DNA of 59,516 nucleotides from Actinomycetota bacterium (GTDB taxonomy: Bacteria; Actinomycetota; CADDZG01; WHSQ01), in assembly GCA_013695465.1 (NCBI GenBank), contig JACDAL010000053.1:1-59516 (forward strand). The letters are read 5' to 3'. Within the stretch, counting starts at the first letter, position 1. Each line of letters opens with the position of its first letter. The notes beneath the pieces are model-generated. The model was not told the origin of the DNA. It was given only the letters and a program-made list of their open reading frames with translations, and made no database searches. Shown here piece after piece: positions 43,434 through 52,935 of the stretch. Made by a program: the position numbers and the translations under genes.

Positions 43434-44980
43434 TGCCTCGCGGCGGAGCACCCGTGACCTCGGCGATCGAGCTCCGGGGGATCGTCAAACGGTTCCCCGG
43501 AGTCGTCGCCAACTCGAACATCGATCTCGAGCTCCGTCACGGAGAGGTGCACGCCCTGCTGGGAGAGAACGGGGCCGGCAAGAGCACCTTGATGAGCGTG
43601 CTCGCCGGCATCTACCAGCCCGATGCGGGCAGCATCCTGATCGATGGAGAACCGATCGCCCTGCGCTCGCCGCGCGACGCCATCCAGGCCGGCATTGCCA
43701 TGGTTCACCAGCATTTTCGTCTCGTGAAGCCGTTCACGGTGGCGGAGAACGTCCTTTTGGGAGCTCGCACAAGCTGGCTCCTGTCGCCCGGCCGGCTCGA
43801 AGCCGAGGTGGCCGATCTGGCGCAGCAGGCGGGGCTCAAGGCGTCTCCCTCGGCAAGAATCTGGCAGCTCTCTGTGGGCGAGCAGCAGCGGGTGGAGATC
43901 CTCAAGGCCCTCTACCGGAAGGCGCGCGTCCTGATCCTCGACGAGCCGACCGCGGTCCTCACTCCACAGGAGGCGGAGGCGCTGTTCGTGACGCTGCGGT
44001 CGATGGCCGCCGACGGCAGGACCGTGGTTTTCGTCAGCCACAAGCTTTCGGAGGTCATGTCCGTAGCCGATCGCATCACGGTTCTCAGAGGCGGGAAACA
44101 CGTGGGGACCCTGGAGACGGCCTCGACCGACGAGCACCGGCTCGCTCACCTCATGGTGGGCCGGGACATCGCCTTCGAGTCTGCTCGGGCACCAGGTGAA
44201 GCCGGCGAGATAGTGCTGCGAGTCGACGACCTCCATGCGCTATCCGATCTGGGCCTTCCGGCGGTGCGAGGAGCGTCCTTGTCCGTGCGCGCAGGAGAGA
44301 TCCTCGGCCTTGCGGGGGTCGCCGGAAACGGCCAGCGCGAGCTCGCCGAGGCGCTCGCCGGGACGCGGCCCCCCACTCGTGGACGCATCGAGCTATACGG
44401 GGCGGACCTGACCCGCGCTTCGGCGCGTAGAAGGATCGAGGCCGGGCTTGCCTATGTGCCCGAAGACCGTCTCGGGACCGGGCTCGTGGGAGCGATGGAC
44501 GCGACGGCCAACGTCATGCTGAAGAGCCTCTCGAAGCACCGGCGCGGCCCCCTGCTCGACTACCGTTCGGCGGCGCGGCGGACCAAAGATCTAGTGGAGC
44601 AGTTCGGCATCAAAATGTCCTCGCTCGACGCTCCCGTCCGTCTCATGAGCGGCGGCAATCTCCAGAAGCTTCTGCTGGCGCGCGAGTTGTCCTCCTCCCC
44701 CAGGGTGGTGATTGCCGCCCATCCCACCGCCGGTCTGGATGTGGGCGCCACCGAGGCAGTCCACGAGCTGCTGCTCGAGCAACGCGCATCGGGTGTGGGC
44801 ATCCTGCTCATCTCTGAGGACCTCGATGAGTTGCTGATGCTGTCCGACCGAATCGCGGTGATGTACGAGGGCGAGATCGCCGGAGAGGTTTCGGCGGACG
44901 ACGCCGACCTCGAGCGCATCGGGCTGATGATGGGCGGCACGGGGGCCGATGCGCCGCCCATGGCTGCGGGCGGCGGATGA
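43433..44980 (+). CDS. Nucleoside-type ABC transporter ATPase (two ATPase domains)
   Basis: 515 residues. First domain: Walker A GENGAGKSTL, LSVGEQQRVEILKALYRKARVLILDEPTAVLTP. Second domain: GLAGVAGNGQRELAEALAG (degenerate Walker A), YVPEDRLGTGLVGAMDATANVMLKSL, RLMSGGNLQKLLLARELSSSPRVVIAAHPTAGLD. This is the layout of YufO/NupO- and RbsA-type importers. ATG overlaps the binding-protein stop (TAATG). Confidence 0.95.
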   Translation: MPRGGAPVTSAIELRGIVKRFPGVVANSNIDLELRHGEVHALLGENGAGKSTLMSVLAGIYQPDAGSILIDGEPIALRSPRDAIQAGIAMVHQHFRLVKPFTVAENVLLGARTSWLLSPGRLEAEVADLAQQAGLKASPSARIWQLSVGEQQRVEILKALYRKARVLILDEPTAVLTPQEAEALFVTLRSMAADGRTVVFVSHKLSEVMSVADRITVLRGGKHVGTLETASTDEHRLAHLMVGRDIAFESARAPGEAGEIVLRVDDLHALSDLGLPAVRGASLSVRAGEILGLAGVAGNGQRELAEALAGTRPPTRGRIELYGADLTRASARRRIEAGLAYVPEDRLGTGLVGAMDATANVMLKSLSKHRRGPLLDYRSAARRTKDLVEQFGIKMSSLDAPVRLMSGGNLQKLLLARELSSSPRVVIAAHPTAGLDVGATEAVHELLLEQRASGVGILLISEDLDELLMLSDRIAVMYEGEIAGEVSADDADLERIGLMMGGTGADAPPMAAGGG

Positions 44981-46119
44981 AACCGGCCGGCGGTCTGCGC
45001 CCTCGGCTGGTGAAGAGGTTGCTACCGTCCCGGCGCATTCGCGTCGCGGTTCGTCTGATAGCCCTGCTCGGTGCCTTCGCGGTTGCGGGCATCTTTCTGC
45101 AGGCGACGGGGCGGGGAGCCGGCGCCGTCTACCGGGCGATGTGGACGGGCTCGTTCGGTAGCCCCTACGGGCAGGCCCAGACCATCCTCGCCGCCATTCC
45201 CCTCATATTCACCGCACTGGCGGTGGCGGTTGCTTTTCGCATGCTGCTGTGGAACATCGGGGCCGAGGGGCAGTTCTACATCGGTGCCTTCGGCGCGACC
45301 GCGGTCGCCTACTCCGCTCCCGACTGGCCTCGTTGGCTTCTACTTGCTGCCATGGTCGTGGGCGGGTTGGTCGGTGGGGCGCTGTGGGGCCTGATCCCCG
45401 GGGCCCTGCGCGCCTTCTTCGGCACCAACGAGATCGTGCCCACCCTGCTGCTGAACTACGTCGCGATCCTGCTGGTCGATTACATGGTCAACGGCCCCTG
45501 GACCGATCCTGCGACCTTGGGGTTTCCTCTGGGAAAGCCCTTCTCAGAGTCCGCCATCCTCCCGCTAGTCGGCAACACCGCCATTCATAGCGGGATCTAC
45601 CTCGCTCTCGCTGCGGCCCTTTCCGTGTCGATGGTTCTCAGCAGGACCGCCTGGGGCTACAAGATCAAGGTCATCGGCTCCAACGCCCGGGCGGCCTCCT
45701 ACGCGGGGTTCTCGATCCCGAGAAACATGGTCGCCGTCATGTTGCTGTCGGGAGCCCTGGCCGGCCTTGGGGGCATGGTCGAGGTGTCCGGGGTCGTTCA
45801 CAAGATCCAGGCCAACATCTCACCGGGCTTCGGCTACACGGGGATCATCGTCGCCACCCTGGCCCGTTTCTCGCCGATCTACCTCGTGCCGATGGCAGTG
45901 TTGTTCGGGGCCTTGGTAGTTTCCGGCACCGAGCTGCAAACGCTGGGCTTGCCCTCGGACATCGTGCTGATGCTCCAGGGCGTCATTTTGTTCTTCGCCC
46001 TCGCCGGGGAGCTGTTCGTCAACTATCGACTGGTGTGGCGAGCGGGGACCGTGAGCGATCACCCCTCCACACCGGCTCCCGTCTCGAACCGTGCCGCCGA
46101 TCTCGAGCAGGCGGGATGA
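44977..46119 (+). CDS. ABC transporter permease (YufP/NupP-like)
   Basis: 380 residues, about nine membrane helices in the BPD_transp_2 fold. LIFTALAVAVAFRMLLWNIGAEGQFYIGAFGA and GTNEIVPTLLLNYVAILLVDYMVNGPW are typical of nucleoside permeases. GSNARAASYAGFSIPRNMVAVMLLSGALAGLGGM carries the coupling-helix region. ATG overlaps the ATPase stop (ATGA). Confidence 0.93.
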   Translation: MKPAGGLRPRLVKRLLPSRRIRVAVRLIALLGAFAVAGIFLQATGRGAGAVYRAMWTGSFGSPYGQAQTILAAIPLIFTALAVAVAFRMLLWNIGAEGQFYIGAFGATAVAYSAPDWPRWLLLAAMVVGGLVGGALWGLIPGALRAFFGTNEIVPTLLLNYVAILLVDYMVNGPWTDPATLGFPLGKPFSESAILPLVGNTAIHSGIYLALAAALSVSMVLSRTAWGYKIKVIGSNARAASYAGFSIPRNMVAVMLLSGALAGLGGMVEVSGVVHKIQANISPGFGYTGIIVATLARFSPIYLVPMAVLFGALVVSGTELQTLGLPSDIVLMLQGVILFFALAGELFVNYRLVWRAGTVSDHPSTPAPVSNRAADLEQAG

Positions 46120-47048
46120 GCTCCGAGCTCATCATCACGATCTTCGTCGCCGGCATCGCGGCGGGCACGACGCTGGTGTTCGCTGCAGTCGGCGAGATCA
46201 TCGCCGAGCGTTCCGGCGTGCTGAATCTGGGGGTCGAGGGGATGATGCTGGCCGGGGCCGTGACCGGCTTCCTCGTCAATCGGCAAGTGCGTGCGCCGTG
46301 GCTGGGAGTGGCCGCCGGGATCTCTGCGGGGGCCACCCTGGCCCTCTTGCTGGCCGTCTTGGTCGTGAGCTTCAAAGCCAACCAGGTGGTGACGGGCCTG
46401 GCCCTGGTCATCTTCGCCATTGGCATGACCGGCTATCTCGGCGAAAGCGTGGTGGGTGTTCCCCCTCCGGTGACCTTCAATCGGATTGCGCTTCCCGGCC
46501 TCTCGGACATACCCGTGCTGGGGCGCATCTTCTTTGTTCAGGACGCCCTCGTTTATCTCTCCTACGTGCTGGTGCCCGCCACCTGGTGGATCCTGTTCCG
46601 GACGCGAACCGGCCTCAACCTGAGGAGTGTCGGCGAGTCACCCGAGACGGCCGACGCGGCCGGCCTCTCGGTCACCGGCACCCGTTACGCCGCGGTGGTC
46701 ATCGGCGGCGCCTTCGCCGGGCTCGCCGGAGCCTACCTGTCGCTGGCGCGGGCTCCCAGCTGGGTGCCGAACATGACTGCGGGGCGTGGCTGGATCGCCA
46801 TAGCGCTTGTGATCTTCGCCACCTGGTCGCCGCTGAGGGCGGCGCTGGGTGGCTACCTCTTCGGGAGCGTCGAGGCGCTCGGCTTCCGGCTCCAGACGGT
46901 GGGCCTCGAGGTCAGCACGTTCTTCATCGCGATGATGCCGTACCTGTTCACGATCGTCGTGTTGGTTCTGATCTCGAGAGGCAGCGTGCAGCGGCGCCTG
47001 GCTGCCCCCTCGGCCCTGGGCAACGCCTACCTGAGAGAAGAACGCTAG
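46116..47048 (+). CDS. ABC transporter permease (YufQ/NupQ-like)
   Basis: 310 residues. GTTLVFAAVGEIIAERSGVLNLGVEGMMLAGAVTGFLV is the hallmark of the second BMP-type permease. NLRSVGESPETADAAGLSVTGTRYAAVVIGGAFAGLAGAYLSLA is the coupling region. ATG overlaps the previous stop (ATGA). The complete importer (binding protein, ATPase, two permeases) is therefore encoded in one coupled operon, probably for purine nucleosides. It ends 14 bp from convergent pilT. Confidence 0.93.
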   Translation: MSSELIITIFVAGIAAGTTLVFAAVGEIIAERSGVLNLGVEGMMLAGAVTGFLVNRQVRAPWLGVAAGISAGATLALLLAVLVVSFKANQVVTGLALVIFAIGMTGYLGESVVGVPPPVTFNRIALPGLSDIPVLGRIFFVQDALVYLSYVLVPATWWILFRTRTGLNLRSVGESPETADAAGLSVTGTRYAAVVIGGAFAGLAGAYLSLARAPSWVPNMTAGRGWIAIALVIFATWSPLRAALGGYLFGSVEALGFRLQTVGLEVSTFFIAMMPYLFTIVVLVLISRGSVQRRLAAPSALGNAYLREER

Positions 47049-47062
47049 AGCCGGAAACAGCC

Positions 47063-48172
47063 TCAGGAGATCGGCTGCAGACCCTCCTGCTTCAGCGCAA
47101 TCTGGAAGTCGTGAGAGCTCGTCGCCGCAGCCGTAGCATCGTCTAGGGCGACCAGACCCGAGCGATAGAGGTTCAGCAGAGCCTGGTCAAAGGTCTGCAT
47201 TCCGTAGAAGCCCGACTCTGCCACGATGTCGTGGATCAGGTGGGTCTGGTCGGAGTTCAGGACGAGGTCTCTGATGCGGCCGTTTGCCACCATCACCTCG
47301 ACGGCAGGAACCAGGCCCCGACCATCGGCGCGAGCAACCAACCGCTGGGACACGATCCCGCGCAGCGAAGCGGCCAGCGAAACCCGCACCTGCTTGTGCT
47401 GATGCGGTGGGAAGAAGTCGATGACGCGGTTGATGGTCTCGGACACGTCGGTCGTGTGCAGAGTCGAGATCACGAGGTGGCCCGTCTCCGCCGCCTGCAG
47501 AGCGGCGGTTACCGTCTCGGGGTCGCGGATCTCTCCCACAAAGATGACGTCCGGATCCTGGCGCATGGCCACCCGCATGGCCGAGGCGAAGTCCAGGGTG
47601 TCGTGCCCGATCTCCCGCTGATTCACTATCGCCTGGCGGTCGGGGTGGAGGATCTCGATGGGATCCTCGATCGTCAGGATGTGGCAAGAGCGCGTCCCAT
47701 TGATGTGATTGATCAAGGCGGCGGTCGTCGTGGTCTTGCCCGAGGAGGTGGGCCCGGTGACTAGGACCAGCCCGCGCTGCTCGTTCGCCAGTGACTTGAC
47801 GACGGGCGGAAGACCCAGGGTCTCGAAAGTAGGGCTGCCCGGCAGGACCCGGCGGATGGCAATCGAGGTGCTGCCTCTCTGAGAGAAAACGTTGATGCGA
47901 AAGCGGCCGAGGCCCCGCTCGGAGAACGCAAAGTCGACCTCGCCCCGCTCCTTGAAGAAGCGGGCTTGCTCGTCGGACATCAGCTCCATGGCCGTCCGCT
48001 CGCAGTCGCCCGCGCTGAGAGCGGGAAAATGAGTTCTGGTCAGTCGCCCGCTCTCGCGAACATAGGGAGGGCCCCCCGCCTTGACGTGAAGGTCTGAGCC
48101 CTTTCGGTCCACCAGTTGGCGGAGATAGTCGCGCATATCGGCATTGCTGCTCCCGGATTCGCTCTCAGACAC
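47063..48172 (-). CDS. pilT: PilT-type twitching ATPase
   Basis: 369 residues. PAS-like N-domain: MRDYLRQLVDRKGSDLHVKAGGPPYVR. ATPase core: Walker A VTGPTSSGKTTTTAAL, Asp box ILTIEDPIEILHPDRQAIVNQREIG, Walker B DVIFVGEIRDPETV, His box LVISTLHTTDVSETINRVIDFFP. A C-terminal GMQTFDQALLNLYRSG matches PilT. Retraction motor of type IV pili, or a secretion ATPase. No other pilus gene is in the window except a possible pseudopilin-like protein at 52.4 kb. Confidence 0.93.
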   Translation of the reverse strand: MSESESGSSNADMRDYLRQLVDRKGSDLHVKAGGPPYVRESGRLTRTHFPALSAGDCERTAMELMSDEQARFFKERGEVDFAFSERGLGRFRINVFSQRGSTSIAIRRVLPGSPTFETLGLPPVVKSLANEQRGLVLVTGPTSSGKTTTTAALINHINGTRSCHILTIEDPIEILHPDRQAIVNQREIGHDTLDFASAMRVAMRQDPDVIFVGEIRDPETVTAALQAAETGHLVISTLHTTDVSETINRVIDFFPPHQHKQVRVSLAASLRGIVSQRLVARADGRGLVPAVEVMVANGRIRDLVLNSDQTHLIHDIVAESGFYGMQTFDQALLNLYRSGLVALDDATAAATSSHDFQIALKQEGLQPIS

Positions 48173-48260
48173 GTCGCTGCCTCTTTCTCAGAAGTGATCC
48201 ACCGGCCTCCGTAGCATCGGCACACGCCTCCGGCCAGTTGAGGCATATATCAGGTGCTTC

Positions 48261-48285
48261 GTTTCCTGGATGCCAGGGAGGGTAT
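48261..48285 (+). promoter_or_regulatory. Sigma-B/sigma-F-type stress promoter
   Basis: GTTT (48261-48264), 15 bp, GGGTAT (48280-48285). This matches the general-stress consensus GTTT-N14-17-GGGTAT of Gram-positive sigma-B and mycobacterial sigma-F. It lies about 40 bp upstream of a GsiB-like KGG protein start, a classical member of that regulon in Bacillus. Confidence 0.65.
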
Positions 48286-48323
48286 GTGCAGGTCATCGAA
48301 AGCGGTGCAAGTAGAGGAGCGGT

Positions 48324-48515
48324 ATGGAAACCAACCAAAAGATGAGCAGAGCCGAAGCCGGTCGCAAGGGGGGCCGCACGACCAAGGCCCGATACGGCGG
48401 CGAACACTTCGGCCGCATAGGCCGTATCGGGGGCAAGAAGGGCGGCGAAACCACCAAGAGCCGGTATGGCTCCGAGTTCTACCAGAAAATAGGGAAAATC
48501 GGAGGATCCAAGTAA
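48324..48515 (+). CDS. KGG-repeat general stress protein (GsiB/LEA-like)
   Basis: 63 residues, very hydrophilic, Gly/Lys/Arg-rich. Two imperfect about 20-residue repeats: AGRKGGRTTKARYGGEHFGR and GGKKGGETTKSRYGSEFYQK, each followed by IGRIGG or IGKIGG. This resembles the KGG motif of Bacillus GsiB and plant group-1 LEA proteins, which protect during desiccation or starvation. ATG with GAGGAG upstream. A sigma-B-type promoter precedes it. Confidence 0.85.
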   Translation: METNQKMSRAEAGRKGGRTTKARYGGEHFGRIGRIGGKKGGETTKSRYGSEFYQKIGKIGGSK

Positions 48516-48624
48516 CCTTGAGCTAACGGTGCCTCCCGGCACCTTCCGGGGCTGGGGGCCGGGCCTAATCAAAACCTCCCGAGACGCGGGCAAGATGCCC
48601 GGGGAACTTGCCTATGCTTTGCCC

Positions 48625-50754
48625 GTGACCCCGGCCCGACTCCCTCTGCCACTGCTTGCACTGATGGGGATCCTCTCGACGATGTGGGGGGGTCTTCTAT
48701 CCCCCGCCGGAGCCTCCCAGGATCCCGTCGACGCAGTCGAGCTGCGGGTGCGGGCCATGCCCGTATGGCACGAGCCCGATGACCGGCTCGACATCGAGGT
48801 CGAGGTCATCAACCGCTCGACTGATCCGGTTCGCAACTTCCGCCTCGTCGTGGGGGTCGAAGACCGGGTGACGAGCCGCACGGCTCTGCACGAGAGCTTC
48901 ACCGAGCCCTCCGACTTCCAACCCAGCTCATTCCCGCAAGACATTCACGGGAGCCTGGCTCCCAATCAGTCGCGCACAGTGCGTATCGGGGCCCGCGCCG
49001 AAGAGCTGGACCTGCTCGAGGAATCCTCCGACTCGGGCGTCTACCCCCTCACGATCACGGCTCAGGACCGCTCAACGTTCGAGCTTCTGGGTCGCCTATC
49101 CGTCCCCCTTATCTTCTATCCGCAGAAGCCGGAGCAGACCCTGAAGCTCGCACTGGTAGCCCCCCTGAACGAGGTGGCGACAATCGATGAGGGTGGGGAA
49201 TTCGTAACCGCGGCCCAATCGGGACGACCCCCGCTGGAGGCTGCGCTGGCGCCCGAGGGGTGGCTCACCGGCATGATGGAGGCCCTGGGAGCAGCGAGGG
49301 ACTCCGGGCTAAACGTCGCCGTGGCTCCTACTCCCCGGTTGCTCGAGGAAGTGAAGGCCCTGGCGGACGGCTACCAGGAGGCCGAGGGCGTGAGCGGCAA
49401 TGGCTCCGGAACACAGGCTGCGGCGCGCACTCTGCTGAGCTCGCTGCGGGTGTTGTTGGGCAGGCGCGGAATCCAACGCGTGCTCGTGCCCTACTCGTGG
49501 CCGGATCTTCCGGCGCTGACTCATGCCTACGGGAACCTCGGCGGGGAACAGATCAATCTTCAAATCGCAGTCGGCCGGGCTGCGCTTGCGCGCACCCTGG
49601 GCCGAAGCTTCTCTCGGTCGTGGGTATTGGCGCCGGCCGGCAGGCTCGATGCCGCCACCGCCGAGACCCTGAGCCTGGGTGGCACCCGGCACCTGATCGC
49701 CTCGCAAGACTCGTTCACCGACGGTTCTTTCGATCCCGAGTCCTCGGGGTGCCCTGAACCGTCGGCGAGCTTCACCTGTCCCGTGAGCGTCGCAACCGGT
49801 GCTGCGCGCATGACCGGTTACCTCTCCGATCCCGACCTTCAGGAAAGGCTTGCCGAGATCGCCGCGCCGGGCCACGAGAGACTCGATCTTCAGCGCTTCT
49901 TCGCCGAGACCTCTCAGATCAGAGAAGAGGCCCCGGGCCTCTCCGATCGAGTGGTGCAGACAACCCTTCCATCTCTCTGGCACCCACGTCCGGCAGTGGC
50001 GCAGCTGCTCCTTACCACCTTGGCGCAGGCTCCCTGGCTAGAGACGGTCACTTTGGAGGAAGGGCTGAGTCTGGCCGAGAACCGCAGAACCAAAGCGCTG
50101 GTAAAGCGCGCCGAGCGAAGCGTGGACGAGCCCGCCGGCAGCTACTGGGCGGAAGTGCGGAGCGCCCAGGAACTCACCAAACAATTCGCATCGCTGTCGC
50201 CCCCGCCGGGCCTGCTGCAACGGCTTCAGAAAGCTGTTCTGGTCGCGCAGAGCAGCTCCTGGTGGGTGAAAGCCGGAGCGCAGGAACTCAGCGGCGAGAG
50301 CTACATCGGAGGCACCACCGCCGACATCCAGAACGAACTTGCAAAGATCGGCTTCATCGGAAAGGACGAGATCATCCTGATCTCGCGAGAAGCTCCCATT
50401 GAGCTAGTGCTCTCGAACGAAACCAACTACCGAGTGAAGCTGACCATTGATCTGTTGTCCGACCGGCTCGTCTTCGAACGGCGCCGCTTCACGGAGAGGG
50501 TCGCTCCCGGCACGCACAGCATCGAGATCGACGCGGTAAGCGAGAGCAGCGGCGCCTTTCCGCTTGTGGCGCGCATCTTTACCCCGGAAGGCTATTCCAT
50601 CGCCGACAAACGCCTCACGGTCCGATCTACCGAGCTCAACGTAATAGCCGTGGGGATTACCGTGGGAGCCCTGCTGTTCCTCATCGTCTTCTACACCGTG
50701 CGTGCATTGAGGCCCAAAAGGGAGGGTGAGCCCGCCGCGGCCGCGAACTCTTGA
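48625..50754 (+). CDS. DUF6049-type extracytoplasmic protein
   Basis: About 709 residues from a GTG at 48625; an in-frame ATG at 48595 is an alternative. Signal peptide: LPLPLLALMGILSTMWGGLLSPAGASQ. Beta-sandwich N-domain: AMPVWHEPDDRLDIEVEVINRSTDPVRNFRLVVG. Central region DSGLNVAVAPTPRLLEEVKALADGYQEA looks like a polysaccharide-deacetylase-like barrel without obvious catalytic motif. One C-terminal membrane helix (LNVIAVGITVGALLFLIVFYTVRAL) leaves a short basic tail inside. It occupies the Rv3909 position, coupled to murJ by TTGA overlap, suggesting an envelope-assembly role. Confidence 0.8.
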   Translation: MTPARLPLPLLALMGILSTMWGGLLSPAGASQDPVDAVELRVRAMPVWHEPDDRLDIEVEVINRSTDPVRNFRLVVGVEDRVTSRTALHESFTEPSDFQPSSFPQDIHGSLAPNQSRTVRIGARAEELDLLEESSDSGVYPLTITAQDRSTFELLGRLSVPLIFYPQKPEQTLKLALVAPLNEVATIDEGGEFVTAAQSGRPPLEAALAPEGWLTGMMEALGAARDSGLNVAVAPTPRLLEEVKALADGYQEAEGVSGNGSGTQAAARTLLSSLRVLLGRRGIQRVLVPYSWPDLPALTHAYGNLGGEQINLQIAVGRAALARTLGRSFSRSWVLAPAGRLDAATAETLSLGGTRHLIASQDSFTDGSFDPESSGCPEPSASFTCPVSVATGAARMTGYLSDPDLQERLAEIAAPGHERLDLQRFFAETSQIREEAPGLSDRVVQTTLPSLWHPRPAVAQLLLTTLAQAPWLETVTLEEGLSLAENRRTKALVKRAERSVDEPAGSYWAEVRSAQELTKQFASLSPPPGLLQRLQKAVLVAQSSSWWVKAGAQELSGESYIGGTTADIQNELAKIGFIGKDEIILISREAPIELVLSNETNYRVKLTIDLLSDRLVFERRRFTERVAPGTHSIEIDAVSESSGAFPLVARIFTPEGYSIADKRLTVRSTELNVIAVGITVGALLFLIVFYTVRALRPKREGEPAAAANS

Positions 50755-52364
50755 GCCGCCTTGCGCGCGCCACGGCGACCATGTCGGTCGGCACGGTTCT
50801 GTCGCGCGCCACCGGCTTGTTGCGTCTCGTCGCGATCACCGCAGCTCTGGGGATTGCCGAGCCCGGCAGCATCGCGGACACCTATAACTACGCCAATACC
50901 GCCCCCAACATCATCTACGAACTCGTGCTCGGAGGTGTCCTAACCTCCGTTTTCGTCCCAGTGTTCGTAGAGCTTCTCAACCGAGAGGGCAACGAACGAG
51001 CCTGGCAGATCGCCAGCGCAATCATCAACGTCTCGCTCGTAGCGCTTACCGCGGTGGTGATCGTCGGAATCCTCGCCGCTCCCTTCATAGCCGACTTCTA
51101 CGCGCTCGATGTCGAAGGAAGTGCACGAGCAGCCAAGCAGCAAGAAGCTATGACTCTGCTGCTGCGTTTGTTCATCCCTCAGATCGTCTTCTATGGACTG
51201 ACGGCAATCTCGGCCGGGTTCCTCAACGCCCACAAGCGCTTCGGCGCTCCCATGTACACACCGGTTCTCAACAACCTCGCGGTGATCGTCGTCTTCCTCT
51301 CCTTTCGCGCCGCTTACGGCACCGTCACCCTCGATCAGGTATCGAACGGTCAGCTTTGGCTCATCGGGGCCGGAACCACCGGTGGAGTCGCCCTCATGGC
51401 TTTTGCTCAGCTGCCCTTTCTGCGCGGACTCGGCCGCTACCAGTTCACGATGTCGATTCGCCACCCTTCGGTTACCAAGCTAGCGCGCTTGTCTGTTTGG
51501 GTAATCGGTTACGTCGTGGTCAATCAGATCGGCTACCTGATCGTGCAGCGGTTGACCACCGCCGAGCCGGGCTCCTACTCTGCATACGTGGCGGCGTTCA
51601 CCTTCTTCATGCTGCCCCATGGTCTTTTCGCCGTCTCTGTGATCACTGCGCTGCTCCCGGGAATGAGTGAAGCCGCCGTGACCGAGAGCTGGGACTCGTT
51701 TCGCCAGCAGCTCTCCACAGGTATTCGAAGCACCATGCTGCTGGTGCTTCCCGCTGCTGTTGGCTACTACATACTGGCCGAGCCGGTCGTTGGCCTTCTA
51801 CTACGCAACGGAGCCGTCACCGGATCATCGGTGGAGCTTGTCGCCGAGGTGCTGCGCTTCTTCGTACTGGGACTGGTCCCCTTCTCGCTCTTTCAGCTTT
51901 TTCTGAGAGCCTTCTACTCGCTGCACGACACAAAGAAGCCGTTTCAGATCAACTGTGTGGCGGTCGGGCTCAACACGGTCGTCAACGTGGTCATGTTCGT
52001 TGTCTTCGACTTCGGCGTGCGCGGACTTGCCGCCGGCCACGCGTTCGCATACACCTGCGGGGTCGTCCTCCAGGCCCGCTACCTCACCCGGCGAATAGGG
52101 GGCCTAGACGGCGCTCACATCGCACGCAGCGCGGCAAAGATAGGAGCCGCGGCCGCCGGCATGGCTGCCTTCGTGTGGGGTTCGTGGACGTTGATCGAGC
52201 AGAGCTTCGACGGCCGGGGTCGTTGGGAACAGCTGGGACTGCTGCTGATCCCAGTGGTTCTCGGGATCGGCTCATATCTGAGCTTTGCCCGGCTGCTCGG
52301 GGTCGAGGAGCTCGATCTCGTCCGGGGCGTGCTGGCGCGCCGCCGTGGCCGCGTCGAGGGCTGA
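50751..52364 (+). CDS. murJ: Lipid II flippase MurJ/MviN
   Basis: 537 residues, 14 membrane helices. SRLARATATMSVGTVLSRATGLLRLVAITAALG, ANTAPNIIYELVLGGVLTSVFVPVFVELLNRE and FIPQIVFYGLTAISAGFLNAHKRFGAPMYTPVLNNLAVI are the MurJ signatures. Translocates the peptidoglycan precursor lipid II. Unlike mycobacterial MviN it ends after the membrane core, with no fused pseudokinase; a separate kinase gene follows. TTG start overlapping the previous stop (TTGA). Confidence 0.95.
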   Translation: MSRLARATATMSVGTVLSRATGLLRLVAITAALGIAEPGSIADTYNYANTAPNIIYELVLGGVLTSVFVPVFVELLNREGNERAWQIASAIINVSLVALTAVVIVGILAAPFIADFYALDVEGSARAAKQQEAMTLLLRLFIPQIVFYGLTAISAGFLNAHKRFGAPMYTPVLNNLAVIVVFLSFRAAYGTVTLDQVSNGQLWLIGAGTTGGVALMAFAQLPFLRGLGRYQFTMSIRHPSVTKLARLSVWVIGYVVVNQIGYLIVQRLTTAEPGSYSAYVAAFTFFMLPHGLFAVSVITALLPGMSEAAVTESWDSFRQQLSTGIRSTMLLVLPAAVGYYILAEPVVGLLLRNGAVTGSSVELVAEVLRFFVLGLVPFSLFQLFLRAFYSLHDTKKPFQINCVAVGLNTVVNVVMFVVFDFGVRGLAAGHAFAYTCGVVLQARYLTRRIGGLDGAHIARSAAKIGAAAAGMAAFVWGSWTLIEQSFDGRGRWEQLGLLLIPVVLGIGSYLSFARLLGVEELDLVRGVLARRRGRVEG

Positions 52365-52447
52365 GTCGCCCGGCGGTCTTGCCGAGTGGTCGACCTCCTG
52401 TGGGCGATTTCTCATTCGCGGCCCCCATCCCGCCGATAAGGGGAGCG

Positions 52448-52840
52448 ATGAGCCCACTAAGAGACGAACGCGGCGTGATCATCGACTGGCTGGCACGGAC
52501 CGTCCTGTTCCTGGCCCTGCTGGGTCTGGTGCTGTTCGATGGTGCCTCGGCAACGGTCAATTATCTCAGCCTTCAGAGCGTGGCGGACGAAACCGCTGCG
52601 GCTGTCTCGGCCGACCTCACCGGAAGCAGCCGCCCCACCGAGAGCCAGATCGCCGAGGAGGCCGCTCCTCTTGCCGAGGAGCACGGCGCTCGCCTGCTGA
52701 AGGCGGAGATGGACGCCCAAGGCGTAGTGCTCATCAAGATGAGGCGAACCGCCACCACGCTGTTTCTGGGACGGATCTCGGCCGCCAAGAAGTGGACTCG
52801 GGCGACTGCCGTTGCCCATTTCGACACCAACGCTTTCTGA
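52448..52840 (+). CDS. Small single-pass (TadE/pseudopilin-like) protein
   Basis: 130 residues. Short basic/acidic start (SPLRDERGVIIDW), one N-terminal membrane helix (LARTVLFLALLGLVLFDGASATVNYL), then a helical region (SVADETAAAVSADL) and a C-terminal strand segment ending AVAHFDTNAF. The layout (RDERG, hydrophobic helix, helical extension) resembles TadE/TadG-type pseudopilins, but no processing site is certain. ATG at 52448 with GGGGAG upstream. It lies between murJ and the kinase; function unknown. Confidence 0.65.
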   Translation: MSPLRDERGVIIDWLARTVLFLALLGLVLFDGASATVNYLSLQSVADETAAAVSADLTGSSRPTESQIAEEAAPLAEEHGARLLKAEMDAQGVVLIKMRRTATTLFLGRISAAKKWTRATAVAHFDTNAF

Positions 52841-52935
52841 GGGCCGGAGAAATGAGCACCCCGCCCACATCATCCTTGGTCGACGCGCCCGCCACCAGGT
52901 GTCCGGTACCGCCTCGAGCTGACTAGGCTTTCGGC

